Source: a bacterium | GTDB lineage: Bacteria > Bdellovibrionota_C > UBA2361 > OMII01 | DNA length: 33,961 nucleotides | Direction of reading: 5' to 3' | Assembly: GCA_017853605.1 (NCBI GenBank) | Contig: JAFMJG010000013.1 | Location: 1 to 33,961 of the forward strand | In this document: positions 7,160 through 15,524 of the stretch, one piece after another | How the letters are laid out: each line of letters opens with the position of its first letter | Numbering within the stretch: position 1 is the stretch's first letter | Notes under the pieces: model-generated | What the model saw: only the letters and a program-made list of their open reading frames with translations | Databases searched by the model: none | Told to the model about the DNA's origin: nothing | Position numbers and translations under genes: made by a program

Positions 7160-8614
7160 GTGGCACAGGATATGCAACACAGTTATTTTGAAGTTGGAAC
7201 GTCGCTTCTCGCAAAGCCTCAGGCGTTGTGTGATTTGGTTGAGATGGAAGCAGGGCACTCTATCCTGGTCTTCTGCAATTCGCCTTCGGACGCGGATTTT
7301 GCGGACGTGATTCTCAAGAAGCGCGGAATTTCATCGCTGAAGCTGATCGGGTACGTCCCGCAGATAAAGCTCAGCAAGGCGATTCAGCAGGTCCAGAAGA
7401 AAGAAGTTACAGCTCTCGTCCTCACGGATGTTGCCGCTCGTGGCGTGCCGCTGCAGGATTTTGATGTCGTGATCAACTACTCGATACCCGCAGACCCGGA
7501 GGTCTACTTCACGCGCTACGCGGCAGAGGGCGAGACCAAGACCAAGAAGGTTCTCAGCCTCGTGTCGGCTGTGGACCTCACTAACTTCCACTTCTTGAAC
7601 AAGCTTGCGAAGGTCGAGCTAGCAAAGGCTGAGCTGCCTTCTCCCGAGCAGGTGTTTATCGGCAAGTTTACCCAGCTACGGGACCAGGCGGTTGAGAAGG
7701 GGCTCCTGTCGGACAGTGGCCTCGCCCAGCTTGCGGACAAGGTGCTCGGAGACGGGAGCGCGCGAGATATCGTTGCCTTCCTGCTTCACAACACCATGAC
7801 GGTCATCCCGTCCCTCAAGGCGGCTTCTCCGGCGGCTCGTGATGAGCGCGAGGAGTACGGTGAGGGCGACGAGGAGGCAGAGGAGGGCGACGAGGATCGC
7901 CAGGACTTCGGGCGCCGTGGCGGCCGTGGTGGACGTGACCGGCGTGGCCGTGATCGCCGCGACCGTGGCGAGGGCCGCGGCAATCGGGATGATCGGGGCC
8001 CACGTGGTGCTGGCCGGTCGCAGGGCCAATTCGACGAAAACGATGAGCTTATCGATGATGACAGCCAGGCCCGCTTCCTTGGTGGCGGAGGAGACCTCGG
8101 CGATGGGTCGCGGCGCGGCCGAGGACGCGACCGAGACCGAGATCGCGGTCGCGGACGTGACCGCGATGGCGATGGCGGAGAGCGGCAGCCTCGGCAGCCG
8201 CGCCAGCCGCGTCCGCAGGTCGTGGTGGACAAGGAGGCCAGGCTCTACGTTGGCGCAGGGTCCAAGCAGGGGCTCTCAAAAGAGGCGATTCTGCAGAAGG
8301 TGGTCGATGTGTGCGGCGTGAGCGCAACCGACGTGCATCGCGTTGCGGTGCGTGGAGCGTACTCATTCGTTGACGTGCCTGAGGCGATCGCAGACCAGGT
8401 TGTTGATGGGCTGAGCTCATCAGAGTCGAGCGGCGGCAAGTCACTCTTTGTGAAGCGTGCCGTGACGCTGTCAATTCCCCGTGAGGGCGCTGCTCCGTCG
8501 GACGCAGAGAATTCGGACCCACACGGCGGTGCAGAGGCCAACGGCGCTCCGTCGGATGAGCCGATGGACTCTCACGATGGTCCGACGATGCTGGCGGTGG
8601 ACGAGCAGGGCTAA
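7160..8614 (+). CDS. Truncated DEAD-box helicase-like protein: RecA2 (helicase C) domain, RGG/RD-rich linker and DbpA-like RNA-binding domain
   Basis: GTG start with SD aaaggag. Motif IV-like ILVFCNSP, motif V-like ALVLTDVAARGV; motif VI position reads YFTRYAAEGETKTK instead of HRxGRxGR. RGG/RD-rich linker, then RLYVGAGSKQGLSKEAILQKVVDVCGV...YSFVDVPEAIADQVVDGL. No DEAD/Walker A domain present. Confidence 0.85.
   Translation: MAQDMQHSYFEVGTSLLAKPQALCDLVEMEAGHSILVFCNSPSDADFADVILKKRGISSLKLIGYVPQIKLSKAIQQVQKKEVTALVLTDVAARGVPLQDFDVVINYSIPADPEVYFTRYAAEGETKTKKVLSLVSAVDLTNFHFLNKLAKVELAKAELPSPEQVFIGKFTQLRDQAVEKGLLSDSGLAQLADKVLGDGSARDIVAFLLHNTMTVIPSLKAASPAARDEREEYGEGDEEAEEGDEDRQDFGRRGGRGGRDRRGRDRRDRGEGRGNRDDRGPRGAGRSQGQFDENDELIDDDSQARFLGGGGDLGDGSRRGRGRDRDRDRGRGRDRDGDGGERQPRQPRQPRPQVVVDKEARLYVGAGSKQGLSKEAILQKVVDVCGVSATDVHRVAVRGAYSFVDVPEAIADQVVDGLSSSESSGGKSLFVKRAVTLSIPREGAAPSDAENSDPHGGAEANGAPSDEPMDSHDGPTMLAVDEQG
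7905..8220 (+). repeat. Low-complexity coding region (RGG/RD/DR repeats)
   Basis: Runs of Arg/Gly/Asp codons, e.g. cgaccgagaccgagatcgcggtcgcggacgtgaccgcgatggcgatgg, encode GRDRDRDRGRGRDRDGDGG. Confidence 0.6.
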
Positions 8615-8636
8615 TAGAAAGCCCGCTCGGAACGCT

Positions 8637-8690
8637 CTCGGGCGCCCCTGCCTCCCTATCTTGAGGAGGCAGGGGCGCCCGAGTTTTTTT
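8637..8690 (+). terminator. Intrinsic terminator
   Basis: Perfect 19-bp stem ctcgggcgcccctgcctcc / ggaggcaggggcgcccgag, 9-nt loop, followed by TTTTTTT. Confidence 0.95.
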
Positions 8691-8730
8691 GAGCGCCCTT
8701 CCTAAGCCCCGTCATGCGCGAACTGCCCAG

Positions 8731-8755
8731 CTTGCTTTAACCTAGTTAAAGCAGG
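8731..8755. promoter_or_regulatory. Operator-like palindrome TGCTTTAAC-cta-GTTAAAGCA
   Basis: Perfect 9-bp arms (8733-8741 / 8745-8753), 3-nt spacer, located 25-45 bp upstream of the ATG at 8778. Confidence 0.55.
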
Positions 8756-8777
8756 AAACGCATGGAGGAGCTCACTC

Positions 8778-8987
8778 ATGGCAACGGAAGCAGGGACTAC
8801 CCCAACAGGCGATGAGGAATACAGGCAGCTCCTCAGCGAGTACTATCACGAGCTGCAGTGCCAGCGCCCTCAGGGTGCGGCAACGGGGCTGGAAGAGGTG
8901 AAGCTGAGGCTTTTTCTCTCTCTGCTTTCTGCGGCACCAAAGAGGGGATCTTCAGCGGGTGGCCTTAACCCGCCAGGACATCCCTAG
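8778..8987 (+). CDS. Small hypothetical protein (69 aa)
   Basis: Good SD (ggaggag) before ATG; MATEAGTTPTGDEEYRQLLSEYYHELQCQRP...; 3' end overlaps the convergent MFS gene. Confidence 0.5.
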   Translation: MATEAGTTPTGDEEYRQLLSEYYHELQCQRPQGAATGLEEVKLRLFLSLLSAAPKRGSSAGGLNPPGHP

Positions 8988-10145
8988 CGCCAAGCAGGCG
9001 AGCACCGAACCCGCCAGGAATGGCAGGGCCGAGCCCCGCGAGAAGAGGGCTCCAGCAAAGAGCGGCCCGAGGATCCGGCCCATCGCGGCGGCCGACTGGT
9101 TTATGGCGAGCCCGACGCCCTGCCTGTCAGCGGGGCAGGCGAGGGAGATCAAGCCGAGCATCGATGGGTTGAACAGGCCGCTTCCGAGCGCCAACAGGGC
9201 CCCTGAGGTGAGGAAGAGCGGGAAGCTGCCTACCGAGCCTAAACACGGGATGAGAACGAGGCTTGCTGCAATAACGAGGAGGCCGCAGCGCAAGAGAAAA
9301 GACTCGCTCTTTGAGACCAGCCAGCGCCTGACAAGAAAACCCTGCACGATAACGGCAGAGATGCCCACTACCACGAGAAAGGCGCTGGTCAGGGCGGTGG
9401 CCTTCTCCATCGAGTTTGCCTCGCCCGGAGCGACCCACACGCTCTCGATAAACAGCCCAACGCTCTGCTCCATGAGGGCAAAGGAGGTCATCATGCACAA
9501 GGTAGTCAGCACGAGCTGCTGCAGGGCGCCCTCCGCACGGAGGAAGCTGGCGAGCGAATGGCGATTGCCGGGCGCGCCAACGGCTGCCTCTCGCCTCGTC
9601 TCTCGCACGGACGAGAGCACGAGAGCGATATTGCCCGCAGCGAGGGCAGCCGCGAGCGCAGCAGGAGCCCGGTAGTCGAAGTGAAAGAGCACCCCTCCGA
9701 TAGCGGGCCCTAGCACAAATCCAAGCCCAAAAGCGGCCCCGATCAGGGCCATCGCGCGGCTGCGCTCCTGCGGCGGGTGCGTGTCTGATAGCACCGCCTG
9801 CGCCGTCGATATATTTGCGGCGCCAACGCCCGTCAGGGCCCGGGCAACGAAGAGTAGGGTGAGGGTGCTTGAGAGGGCAAACGCAACGTGCCCGCACAGC
9901 GTAACAGACAGCGTCATGAGCAAAATGGGGCGCCGACCAAAACGGTCTGAAAGGGCTCCCCAAACCGGGCTGAGGATAAACTGCATCAGCGAATACACGG
10001 TCCCAAGCTGCGTGACCGTTGCCGCAGAGGCGCCGAAACTTTTCGCCAGAAAGGGCTGGGCGGGGATGATGAGCCCAAGCCCCATGACGTCCAGGAGCAC
10101 GATGAGGAAGACAGTTAGGCGAGTGGAGGCGAGGGAATCTTTCAA
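8952..10145 (-). CDS. MFS (DHA1/TetA-like) transporter
   Basis: 397 aa, about 12 hydrophobic segments; MFS motif WGALSDRFGRRPILL, GIIPAQPFL-type N-terminus, GLGFVLGPAIGGVL. Confidence 0.9.
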   Translation of the reverse strand: MKDSLASTRLTVFLIVLLDVMGLGLIIPAQPFLAKSFGASAATVTQLGTVYSLMQFILSPVWGALSDRFGRRPILLMTLSVTLCGHVAFALSSTLTLLFVARALTGVGAANISTAQAVLSDTHPPQERSRAMALIGAAFGLGFVLGPAIGGVLFHFDYRAPAALAAALAAGNIALVLSSVRETRREAAVGAPGNRHSLASFLRAEGALQQLVLTTLCMMTSFALMEQSVGLFIESVWVAPGEANSMEKATALTSAFLVVVGISAVIVQGFLVRRWLVSKSESFLLRCGLLVIAASLVLIPCLGSVGSFPLFLTSGALLALGSGLFNPSMLGLISLACPADRQGVGLAINQSAAAMGRILGPLFAGALFSRGSALPFLAGSVLACLALGMSWRVKATR

Positions 10146-10352
10146 GATACGGACCGTTTCTTTGCTCCTCGGGCTTCTACCCTGATGTCAGGGGGCTGGC
10201 AACAAGCGCTTGTGAGCCACAGGCAAAAAGCCCTTGCCGGGCGGGCTGTTGCGGCGCCGACAGAGCCTTTACCCAACTGGGCGATTGGCTTACATTCTGG
10301 TACGCGGTTTTTGCGTTCCCACCGAGAAGGGCTGGGGCACAAGGAATAGACA

Positions 10353-11408
10353 ATGGGCGTTGATCTCTCTCCCCAAAACATCAAGGAACTCATGGCCCGA
10401 TTCGGGCAGCAGCTCAAGGAGGCCCGCACAAGGGACGATCTGGAGCTCATGAAGCGCGACTGGGTCTCAAAAGAGGGCTTTGTAAAGGAGCTCTTCAAGG
10501 GGCTTCGAGATGTGCCCGCAGAGGAGAAGCCGACAGTTGCAGCGCTCCTCAACGAGCTTCGCGTGGCAGTAGAGGAGGGGATTGAGTCCCGGGAAAGGGC
10601 GCTCCGCAGTGAGGCTCTGCAGGCGCAGCTTTCGAGCGAGTATCTCGATGTCTCTCTTCCCGAAGCCGCAACAGGGCTCGGCTCAATTCACCCGATATCG
10701 GTCGTTGAGGATAGGATCACCGAGGTGCTGCGCCCATTTGGCTTTCAGAGCGTCATGGGGCCCGAGATTGAGACCAGCTACTACTGCTTCGACTCGCTGA
10801 ACATACCGAAGCACCATCCGGCCCGGGACCTGCAGGACACCTTCTATACAGAGACGGGCCACGTGCTCCGCACCCATTCTACCTCTGTGCAGGCCCGCAT
10901 CCTGCAGCACCGGGCGATCTTTGAGAACTGTCGACTACCAGTCAAGGTTGCGTCGTATGGCCGCTCGTACCGAAACGAGAAGGAGGATGCTTCTCATACT
11001 GCAATGTTTCACCAATATGAGCTGGTGTGGGTTGAGCCAGGCCTGACCCTCGCCCACCTGCTTGGGCTCATCACGCACATTTTGAAGGAGCTGTACGGCA
11101 AGCGGCGCAAGGTGCGCTTTACCCCCCGGTTCTACCCGTACACGGAACCCTCGGTGGGTCCGCAGATAGACTGCTCTGTGTGCCGGGGTGAGGGGTGCCC
11201 CTCGTGTGGCGGCGCTGGCTGGGTGACGATTGGAGGCTCAGGAATGATACACCCTAATGTGCTGCGTGAGTTCAAGCTCGATCCCGAGAAGGTATCCGGG
11301 TTCGCTTTCGGGCTGGGCACGTCGCGCTTGGCTGGGCAGCTCTACAACCTTCCGCACCTGCGTGCGGTGTATGAAAATGACCTTCGGATACTCAAGGAGA
11401 TCGTATGA
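10353..11408 (+). CDS. pheS: Phenylalanyl-tRNA synthetase alpha subunit
   Basis: 351 aa; HPISVVEDRITEVLRPFGF, HPARDLQDTFY, LRTHSTSVQARIL, FHQYELVWV, GMIHPNVLREF, GFAFGLGTSRLA. Contains Cys-rich insert CSVCRGEGCPSCGGAGW. Confidence 0.97.
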   Translation: MGVDLSPQNIKELMARFGQQLKEARTRDDLELMKRDWVSKEGFVKELFKGLRDVPAEEKPTVAALLNELRVAVEEGIESRERALRSEALQAQLSSEYLDVSLPEAATGLGSIHPISVVEDRITEVLRPFGFQSVMGPEIETSYYCFDSLNIPKHHPARDLQDTFYTETGHVLRTHSTSVQARILQHRAIFENCRLPVKVASYGRSYRNEKEDASHTAMFHQYELVWVEPGLTLAHLLGLITHILKELYGKRRKVRFTPRFYPYTEPSVGPQIDCSVCRGEGCPSCGGAGWVTIGGSGMIHPNVLREFKLDPEKVSGFAFGLGTSRLAGQLYNLPHLRAVYENDLRILKEIV

Positions 11409-13531
11409 GGCTGTACGTTCGGCTGCTTGAGAAGCTGATTGAGATCCCGGAGTGCCAAGTGGCAGCGGCATCGCACTCCCCCCTTCGGGTGCTGCTTGAC
11501 GATCTCGGCCTCGAAGTTAAGGGAGTAGAGGCATCCCCGGAGAGGGGCGTCATCTACACGCTCGAGACCCTGGCAAATCGCGGCGATCACCTCAGCCACG
11601 TGGGAGTAGCCCGCGAGATCTCGGCCAGGACGCTGGCGCACATCAAGATGCCGCCGGTGGCGGGCCAGCTGAGCGACCGCAAAGCCTCGGTGCTGGTGCG
11701 CCGGGCCACCGACAAGTGCATGCGCTACGCCCTTATGGAGATGAGCATCCCGACGGGAATGGCGCTCCGCAATGACATCGCATGCTTCCTTGAGGAACCC
11801 GAAAAGCTCCATCCGATCGTGAGCATCCTCAATTACGTGCAGGCAGAGATGGGCCAGCCGATGCACGCGTTCGATGCCGACAAAGTTGAGGGAGAGGTGT
11901 CGGTTGAGCTCTCCTCCAAGCCGGAGCAAGTAGAGGCATTGGATGGCAAAGCCTACACGGTGCCGGAGGGCTCAATCCTTATCAGGGACCGCAAAAAGAT
12001 ACTTGCGGTAGCCGGAGTTATCGGGTGCCAAAACTCGATGGTCACTGGAGGCACCCGGAAGGTGCTCATCGAGGCCGCAAGCTTTGATCCAGTTTCGGTG
12101 CGCATCACGGCGCGTGCGATGGGCCTCTCAACAGATGCCTCCTACGCCTTCGAGCGCGGATGCGATGTCGAGGGGCTGCTGCCAGCCCTGAAGCGGCTGG
12201 CGTACCTCGCGGGGGGCTCGGCGGGCACTGCCAAGGACACCGAGGCGGCGCACGTGATCGGCATAACGGTAGCGGATGGAACGGTGACCGAGAAGCGCAA
12301 GGTCTCAGTCGCGCTCTCTGCCCTCAGGAGGCAGCTCAACCTCCCGCGCCTGGAAGAGGTCGAGGTTGTCACGAGGCTCAAGAACCTTGGCTACCAAGTG
12401 GAGGCAAGTCCCGCAGGAAAGGATCGTGAGCTGCAGATCGCGGTTCCTCCCTGGAGGCTTTGGGACGTGCGTGACAGGGATGACATTTACGAGGACATGG
12501 CGCGCTCGGTTAGCCTTAACAGGGTGCGCCCTGAGCTGCCGCCGCTCGATTATGAAACGGCTCCCCCTAACAGCATCGAAAAGCTTCAGCGGGTAATTCG
12601 AACGGCGCTCACAGGGAGCGGGTTCGTTGAGGTAATTACCCCGGGATACTACTCGGCGGCAGAGGTCTCACTGCTCAATCAGCTTTCAACGGGGATCCAC
12701 AAGCGCCACATGGCGCTCAAGAACTCCCTTGAGGCAAAGTACTCGCACATGAAGACCACCAACGTGGTTAATCTCACAAGGCTGCTCTCGGCGAACAGGA
12801 AGCGGGGGGTTCTCGCGGCGAAGGTGTATGAGGTCGGGAGGGTCTTTTGCCTTCCTGAAGAGATGCCGTCCGATGAGCCGCGTGAGCGCGACGAGCTGGA
12901 CTACAACTTTGAGCACGATGTCGTCTCATTCGCGTCTGCTGGCCGCTGGTTCGAGGGCGAGTGGCGCAAGCCTGAAAGCCTCGAGGAACACCTGCGGCTC
13001 TTTAAGGGCGCAATCGCCGGGCTCATCAAGGGGATCGGCTGCGCCTTCTCGGCCAGCAAGTCGGAGTCGCCATTTCTCCATCCGGGGATCCAGGGCTCCG
13101 TAAAATGCGGCCGCCACGTGGTAGGCGTGTTCGGGGTGGTGCATCCCCTCATTCGGGAGGCGTGCGAGATCAAGGAAGAGGTGTTCTATGGCGAGCTTGA
13201 TGCCCGCCTGCTTGCGAAGCTGATGATAGGGGTTCCAGCCCCCGAGGTAAGTGACTTTCCTGCCGTTTGGCGTGACGTGACACTTAAGGTTGGGGTAAAG
13301 GATCAGGCTGGCCGGATCCTGAGGTTTATTCACGAGGCCTCAATCGACTCGCTTTCCGAGGCGGCGGTTGTCGATGACTTCCGCAAGCCGGAGGAGGAGT
13401 TTCGGCGGGTAACCTTCCGCGTGACCTTTCAGCACCGGGAGCGCACCCTTAGGGGCGAGGAGGTCGAGGCCTCTATGCACTCCCTGATCGACGGCTTGAT
13501 GTCCAAGCACGAGGTAGAGATGGCGCCCTGA
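11405..13531 (+). CDS. pheT: Phenylalanyl-tRNA synthetase beta subunit, short form lacking the N-terminal EMAP/OB tRNA-binding domain
   Basis: 708 aa; overlaps pheS by ATGA; GVAREIS, QPMHAFDADKV, GVIGCQNSMVTGGTRKVLIEAASFDPVSVR, FERGCD, C-terminal FDX-ACB-like FPAVWRDVTLKVGVKDQAGRIL. N-terminus jumps from GLEVKGVEASPE to IYTLETLANRGDHLSHVGVAREIS. Confidence 0.95.
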   Translation: MRLYVRLLEKLIEIPECQVAAASHSPLRVLLDDLGLEVKGVEASPERGVIYTLETLANRGDHLSHVGVAREISARTLAHIKMPPVAGQLSDRKASVLVRRATDKCMRYALMEMSIPTGMALRNDIACFLEEPEKLHPIVSILNYVQAEMGQPMHAFDADKVEGEVSVELSSKPEQVEALDGKAYTVPEGSILIRDRKKILAVAGVIGCQNSMVTGGTRKVLIEAASFDPVSVRITARAMGLSTDASYAFERGCDVEGLLPALKRLAYLAGGSAGTAKDTEAAHVIGITVADGTVTEKRKVSVALSALRRQLNLPRLEEVEVVTRLKNLGYQVEASPAGKDRELQIAVPPWRLWDVRDRDDIYEDMARSVSLNRVRPELPPLDYETAPPNSIEKLQRVIRTALTGSGFVEVITPGYYSAAEVSLLNQLSTGIHKRHMALKNSLEAKYSHMKTTNVVNLTRLLSANRKRGVLAAKVYEVGRVFCLPEEMPSDEPRERDELDYNFEHDVVSFASAGRWFEGEWRKPESLEEHLRLFKGAIAGLIKGIGCAFSASKSESPFLHPGIQGSVKCGRHVVGVFGVVHPLIREACEIKEEVFYGELDARLLAKLMIGVPAPEVSDFPAVWRDVTLKVGVKDQAGRILRFIHEASIDSLSEAAVVDDFRKPEEEFRRVTFRVTFQHRERTLRGEEVEASMHSLIDGLMSKHEVEMAP

Positions 13532-13542
13532 GGCGCGCGCAC

Positions 13543-14370
13543 TTACTCCCTGAGCTTTCGGTACAGGCGGACTAGGCGCTCGGCCTCGTGTTGAAGCTCC
13601 CGGAATGCCTCTCGGCGAGAGCCATCAACACCCTTCTCGGCGAGTGTGCTGTTGGAGATGAGTCCCTGGGTTTCGGGGTCAAGGCGCGATATCTCAACAC
13701 ACTCGGCGAGAAACTTAAACGAGTGCCTTCCGCCCCGTAATCCTGGAAGGAGACGGGCCGATGGCAGCTCGATGTCAATCGTGGCGACCTCCGGGCGGAC
13801 TCGAGGAAGCCCGATGCCCGCCCGGCGCAGGATATCGAGGTGCCCCTCGACCTGTTCGTATCCCTCCGGCCCTTCAATCCTTCCAGACAGCACATAGCGG
13901 CGCTTCTTGAGCGAGCCGGCGGTGGCCTCATCTTTGAGCTTGTCAAAGAGGCTCTCGGAGATCGGAACGCTGAACTCTAGCCGCGAGATGCGCGCGCCGC
14001 CTGCATTCTCCTTCGGCCCCTTGAACTCGAGCATGAACTCCTCGCGCTCTTTCTCGTCTCGGATGCGGCGCACGCGTGCGCTCGAGAACTTTGCAGAGTC
14101 GGCCTGGGCGCCGTCAATTCCATGTCGAGAGATAAGGTCCCGCAGCCCCTTGGAGGTAAAATAATGCTGCTCAATGACGAGGTAATGCTTTCCCTCCGTC
14201 AGCCGAGTGGCCACGTCGTCGTGCACGAAGTAACGGACCTCAATTTCGCGGGGAGAGCGGCTCCGGTAGCTCTCCGGACGGGAGGGAAGAGCGCAGCGCT
14301 TCGACTCGAGCAACGGCTCTTGGGGGGCAGAACCCTTCGACCGTCCAGCAGGTTGCTCTTGTCGGCTCAT
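13543..14370 (-). CDS. CYTH-like (triphosphate tunnel metalloenzyme-type) domain protein
   Basis: 275 aa; EIEVRYFV...YLVIEQHYFT...ARVRRIRD...FMLEFKG...RLEFSVPIS...KKRRYVLSG...VEGHLDIL...ATIDIELP pattern of alternating charged beta strands. Confidence 0.65.
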   Translation of the reverse strand: MSRQEQPAGRSKGSAPQEPLLESKRCALPSRPESYRSRSPREIEVRYFVHDDVATRLTEGKHYLVIEQHYFTSKGLRDLISRHGIDGAQADSAKFSSARVRRIRDEKEREEFMLEFKGPKENAGGARISRLEFSVPISESLFDKLKDEATAGSLKKRRYVLSGRIEGPEGYEQVEGHLDILRRAGIGLPRVRPEVATIDIELPSARLLPGLRGGRHSFKFLAECVEISRLDPETQGLISNSTLAEKGVDGSRREAFRELQHEAERLVRLYRKLRE

Positions 14371-14440
14371 TAACTAGCCTCCTTAGGGTCACGCTAACGC
14401 CACCTCGCGCATGCGACAAGCAGGCTCAAGCCCCCTTACG

Positions 14441-14725
14441 CTAGCCCAAGTAGCGCCTGAACTCAAAAGATTCAAATTCAGATTGAGTTAAATCTGAGGC
14501 TGAATGGGTGACCCGGGTCACGCGTGCCAACGGCGGGCCCTTGGCAAGGAGCTGCAGCAAGGCCTGGAGCGGCTCATCAGGCCCCTCAGCCAGAAGCTCA
14601 ACACGGCCATCAGGGAGGTTTTGCACCCAGCCCGTCAGGCCGAGGCGAGTTGCTGTTGTGCAGGCCCATTGCCGGAAACCCACCCCCTGTACTCGGCCCT
14701 CAATGTGAGCATGTATTCGCGGCAT
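14441..14725 (-). CDS. acyP: Acylphosphatase
   Basis: IHAHIEGRVQGVGFRQWACTTATRLGLTGWVQNLPDGRVELLAEG signature. ORF track begins at 14764; the internal ATG at about 14725 fits the family start. Confidence 0.93.
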   Translation of the reverse strand: MPRIHAHIEGRVQGVGFRQWACTTATRLGLTGWVQNLPDGRVELLAEGPDEPLQALLQLLAKGPPLARVTRVTHSASDLTQSEFESFEFRRYLG

Positions 14726-14763
14726 GGCTGGCAGCCTATCAGGGAGCCTCGCAGCGCGCAGCA

Positions 14764-15354
14764 CTAAGGCGTGGCCCCATTCTCAAGGGATAGCTGGTAG
14801 GCCGACCAGATATCAATTGCCGTGATCTCGCTCTCAAGCTCCCGGCTGTCGACCGACAGGTAGAGCCTATTGTCCACAAACGTTGCCTGCCACTCCGGGC
14901 TTGAGCGGGACAGGGGCAGGAGCTCGTCGAGGAGCTCGCTGTTGATGAGGTAAAACTGGATGCCCTCAACCCAGTTTGACCTGCTGCCGCGCAGCATATG
15001 GCAGAACTCAGGAACTTGCTCTGGCCCGTAAAAATAGATCCGGTGCTCGGCTTTGGGGGCTGCCCGAAGGGAATGTTCAAGCTTGCGACGCTCAGGACAC
15101 CCCACCTGCACCCACAGCAACAGCTCGCCGGTGATGTCCCGGCTCCAGATCGTTGGGTCCTTGGGGTCAAAGAGCCCGCCCGAAAAGGCTTGGCCGGGCC
15201 GGTAGCAGTGCACGAATGCCAACATGCGTGCGTGCAGGTGGTGCAGAGACTCCATCGGATGGAGGGGCACCTTCACCCGAAAGCGCTCGAAGACCCCCCG
15301 GTCTGAGTGGTTCAGCTCAATGGTAAAATTGTAGAACGCTGTGGCGAAGGACAT
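14764..15354 (-). CDS. YaeQ-family protein
   Basis: 196 aa; ATAFYNFTIELNHSDRGVFERFRVKVPLHPMESLHHLHARMLAFVHCY...FSGGLFDPKDPTIWSRDITGELLLWVQVGCPERRKL resembles the YaeQ N-terminal pattern. Confidence 0.8.
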   Translation of the reverse strand: MSFATAFYNFTIELNHSDRGVFERFRVKVPLHPMESLHHLHARMLAFVHCYRPGQAFSGGLFDPKDPTIWSRDITGELLLWVQVGCPERRKLEHSLRAAPKAEHRIYFYGPEQVPEFCHMLRGSRSNWVEGIQFYLINSELLDELLPLSRSSPEWQATFVDNRLYLSVDSRELESEITAIDIWSAYQLSLENGATP

Positions 15355-15457
15355 CTCTGGCTGAATAGTGACCGCCCCCCCTGTGCAGGGAAGAGCTTCT
15401 CTCTTACGCTCTATAGCCTTCGCTGCCGGGTATAGTCAAAGAGGGCTCCCGTAGGGA

Positions 15458-15506
15458 GAAAAAAGCCGGGGGCTGAAAGGCCTCTGCAGCCTCTCAACCC
15501 CCGGCA
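15458..15506 (-). terminator. Intrinsic terminator for the minus-strand sigma-factor gene
   Basis: gccgggggctgaaagg (15465-15480) pairs with cctctcaacccccggc (15490-15505), with A-tract 15459-15464 (U-tract on the minus-strand transcript). Confidence 0.85.
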
Positions 15507-15524
15507 CACTGGAGCAAAAACTAG

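Noticed and set aside
7160-7175. Sigma54-like TGGCAC-N5-(T)GCA at the start of the half-helicase gene
   Set aside because: Lies inside the coding start and lacks the exact -12 element spacing; likely chance.
15446-15458. ctccc-gta-gggag hairpin
   Set aside because: Short stem with 3-nt loop adjacent to a much stronger terminator; no independent role evident.
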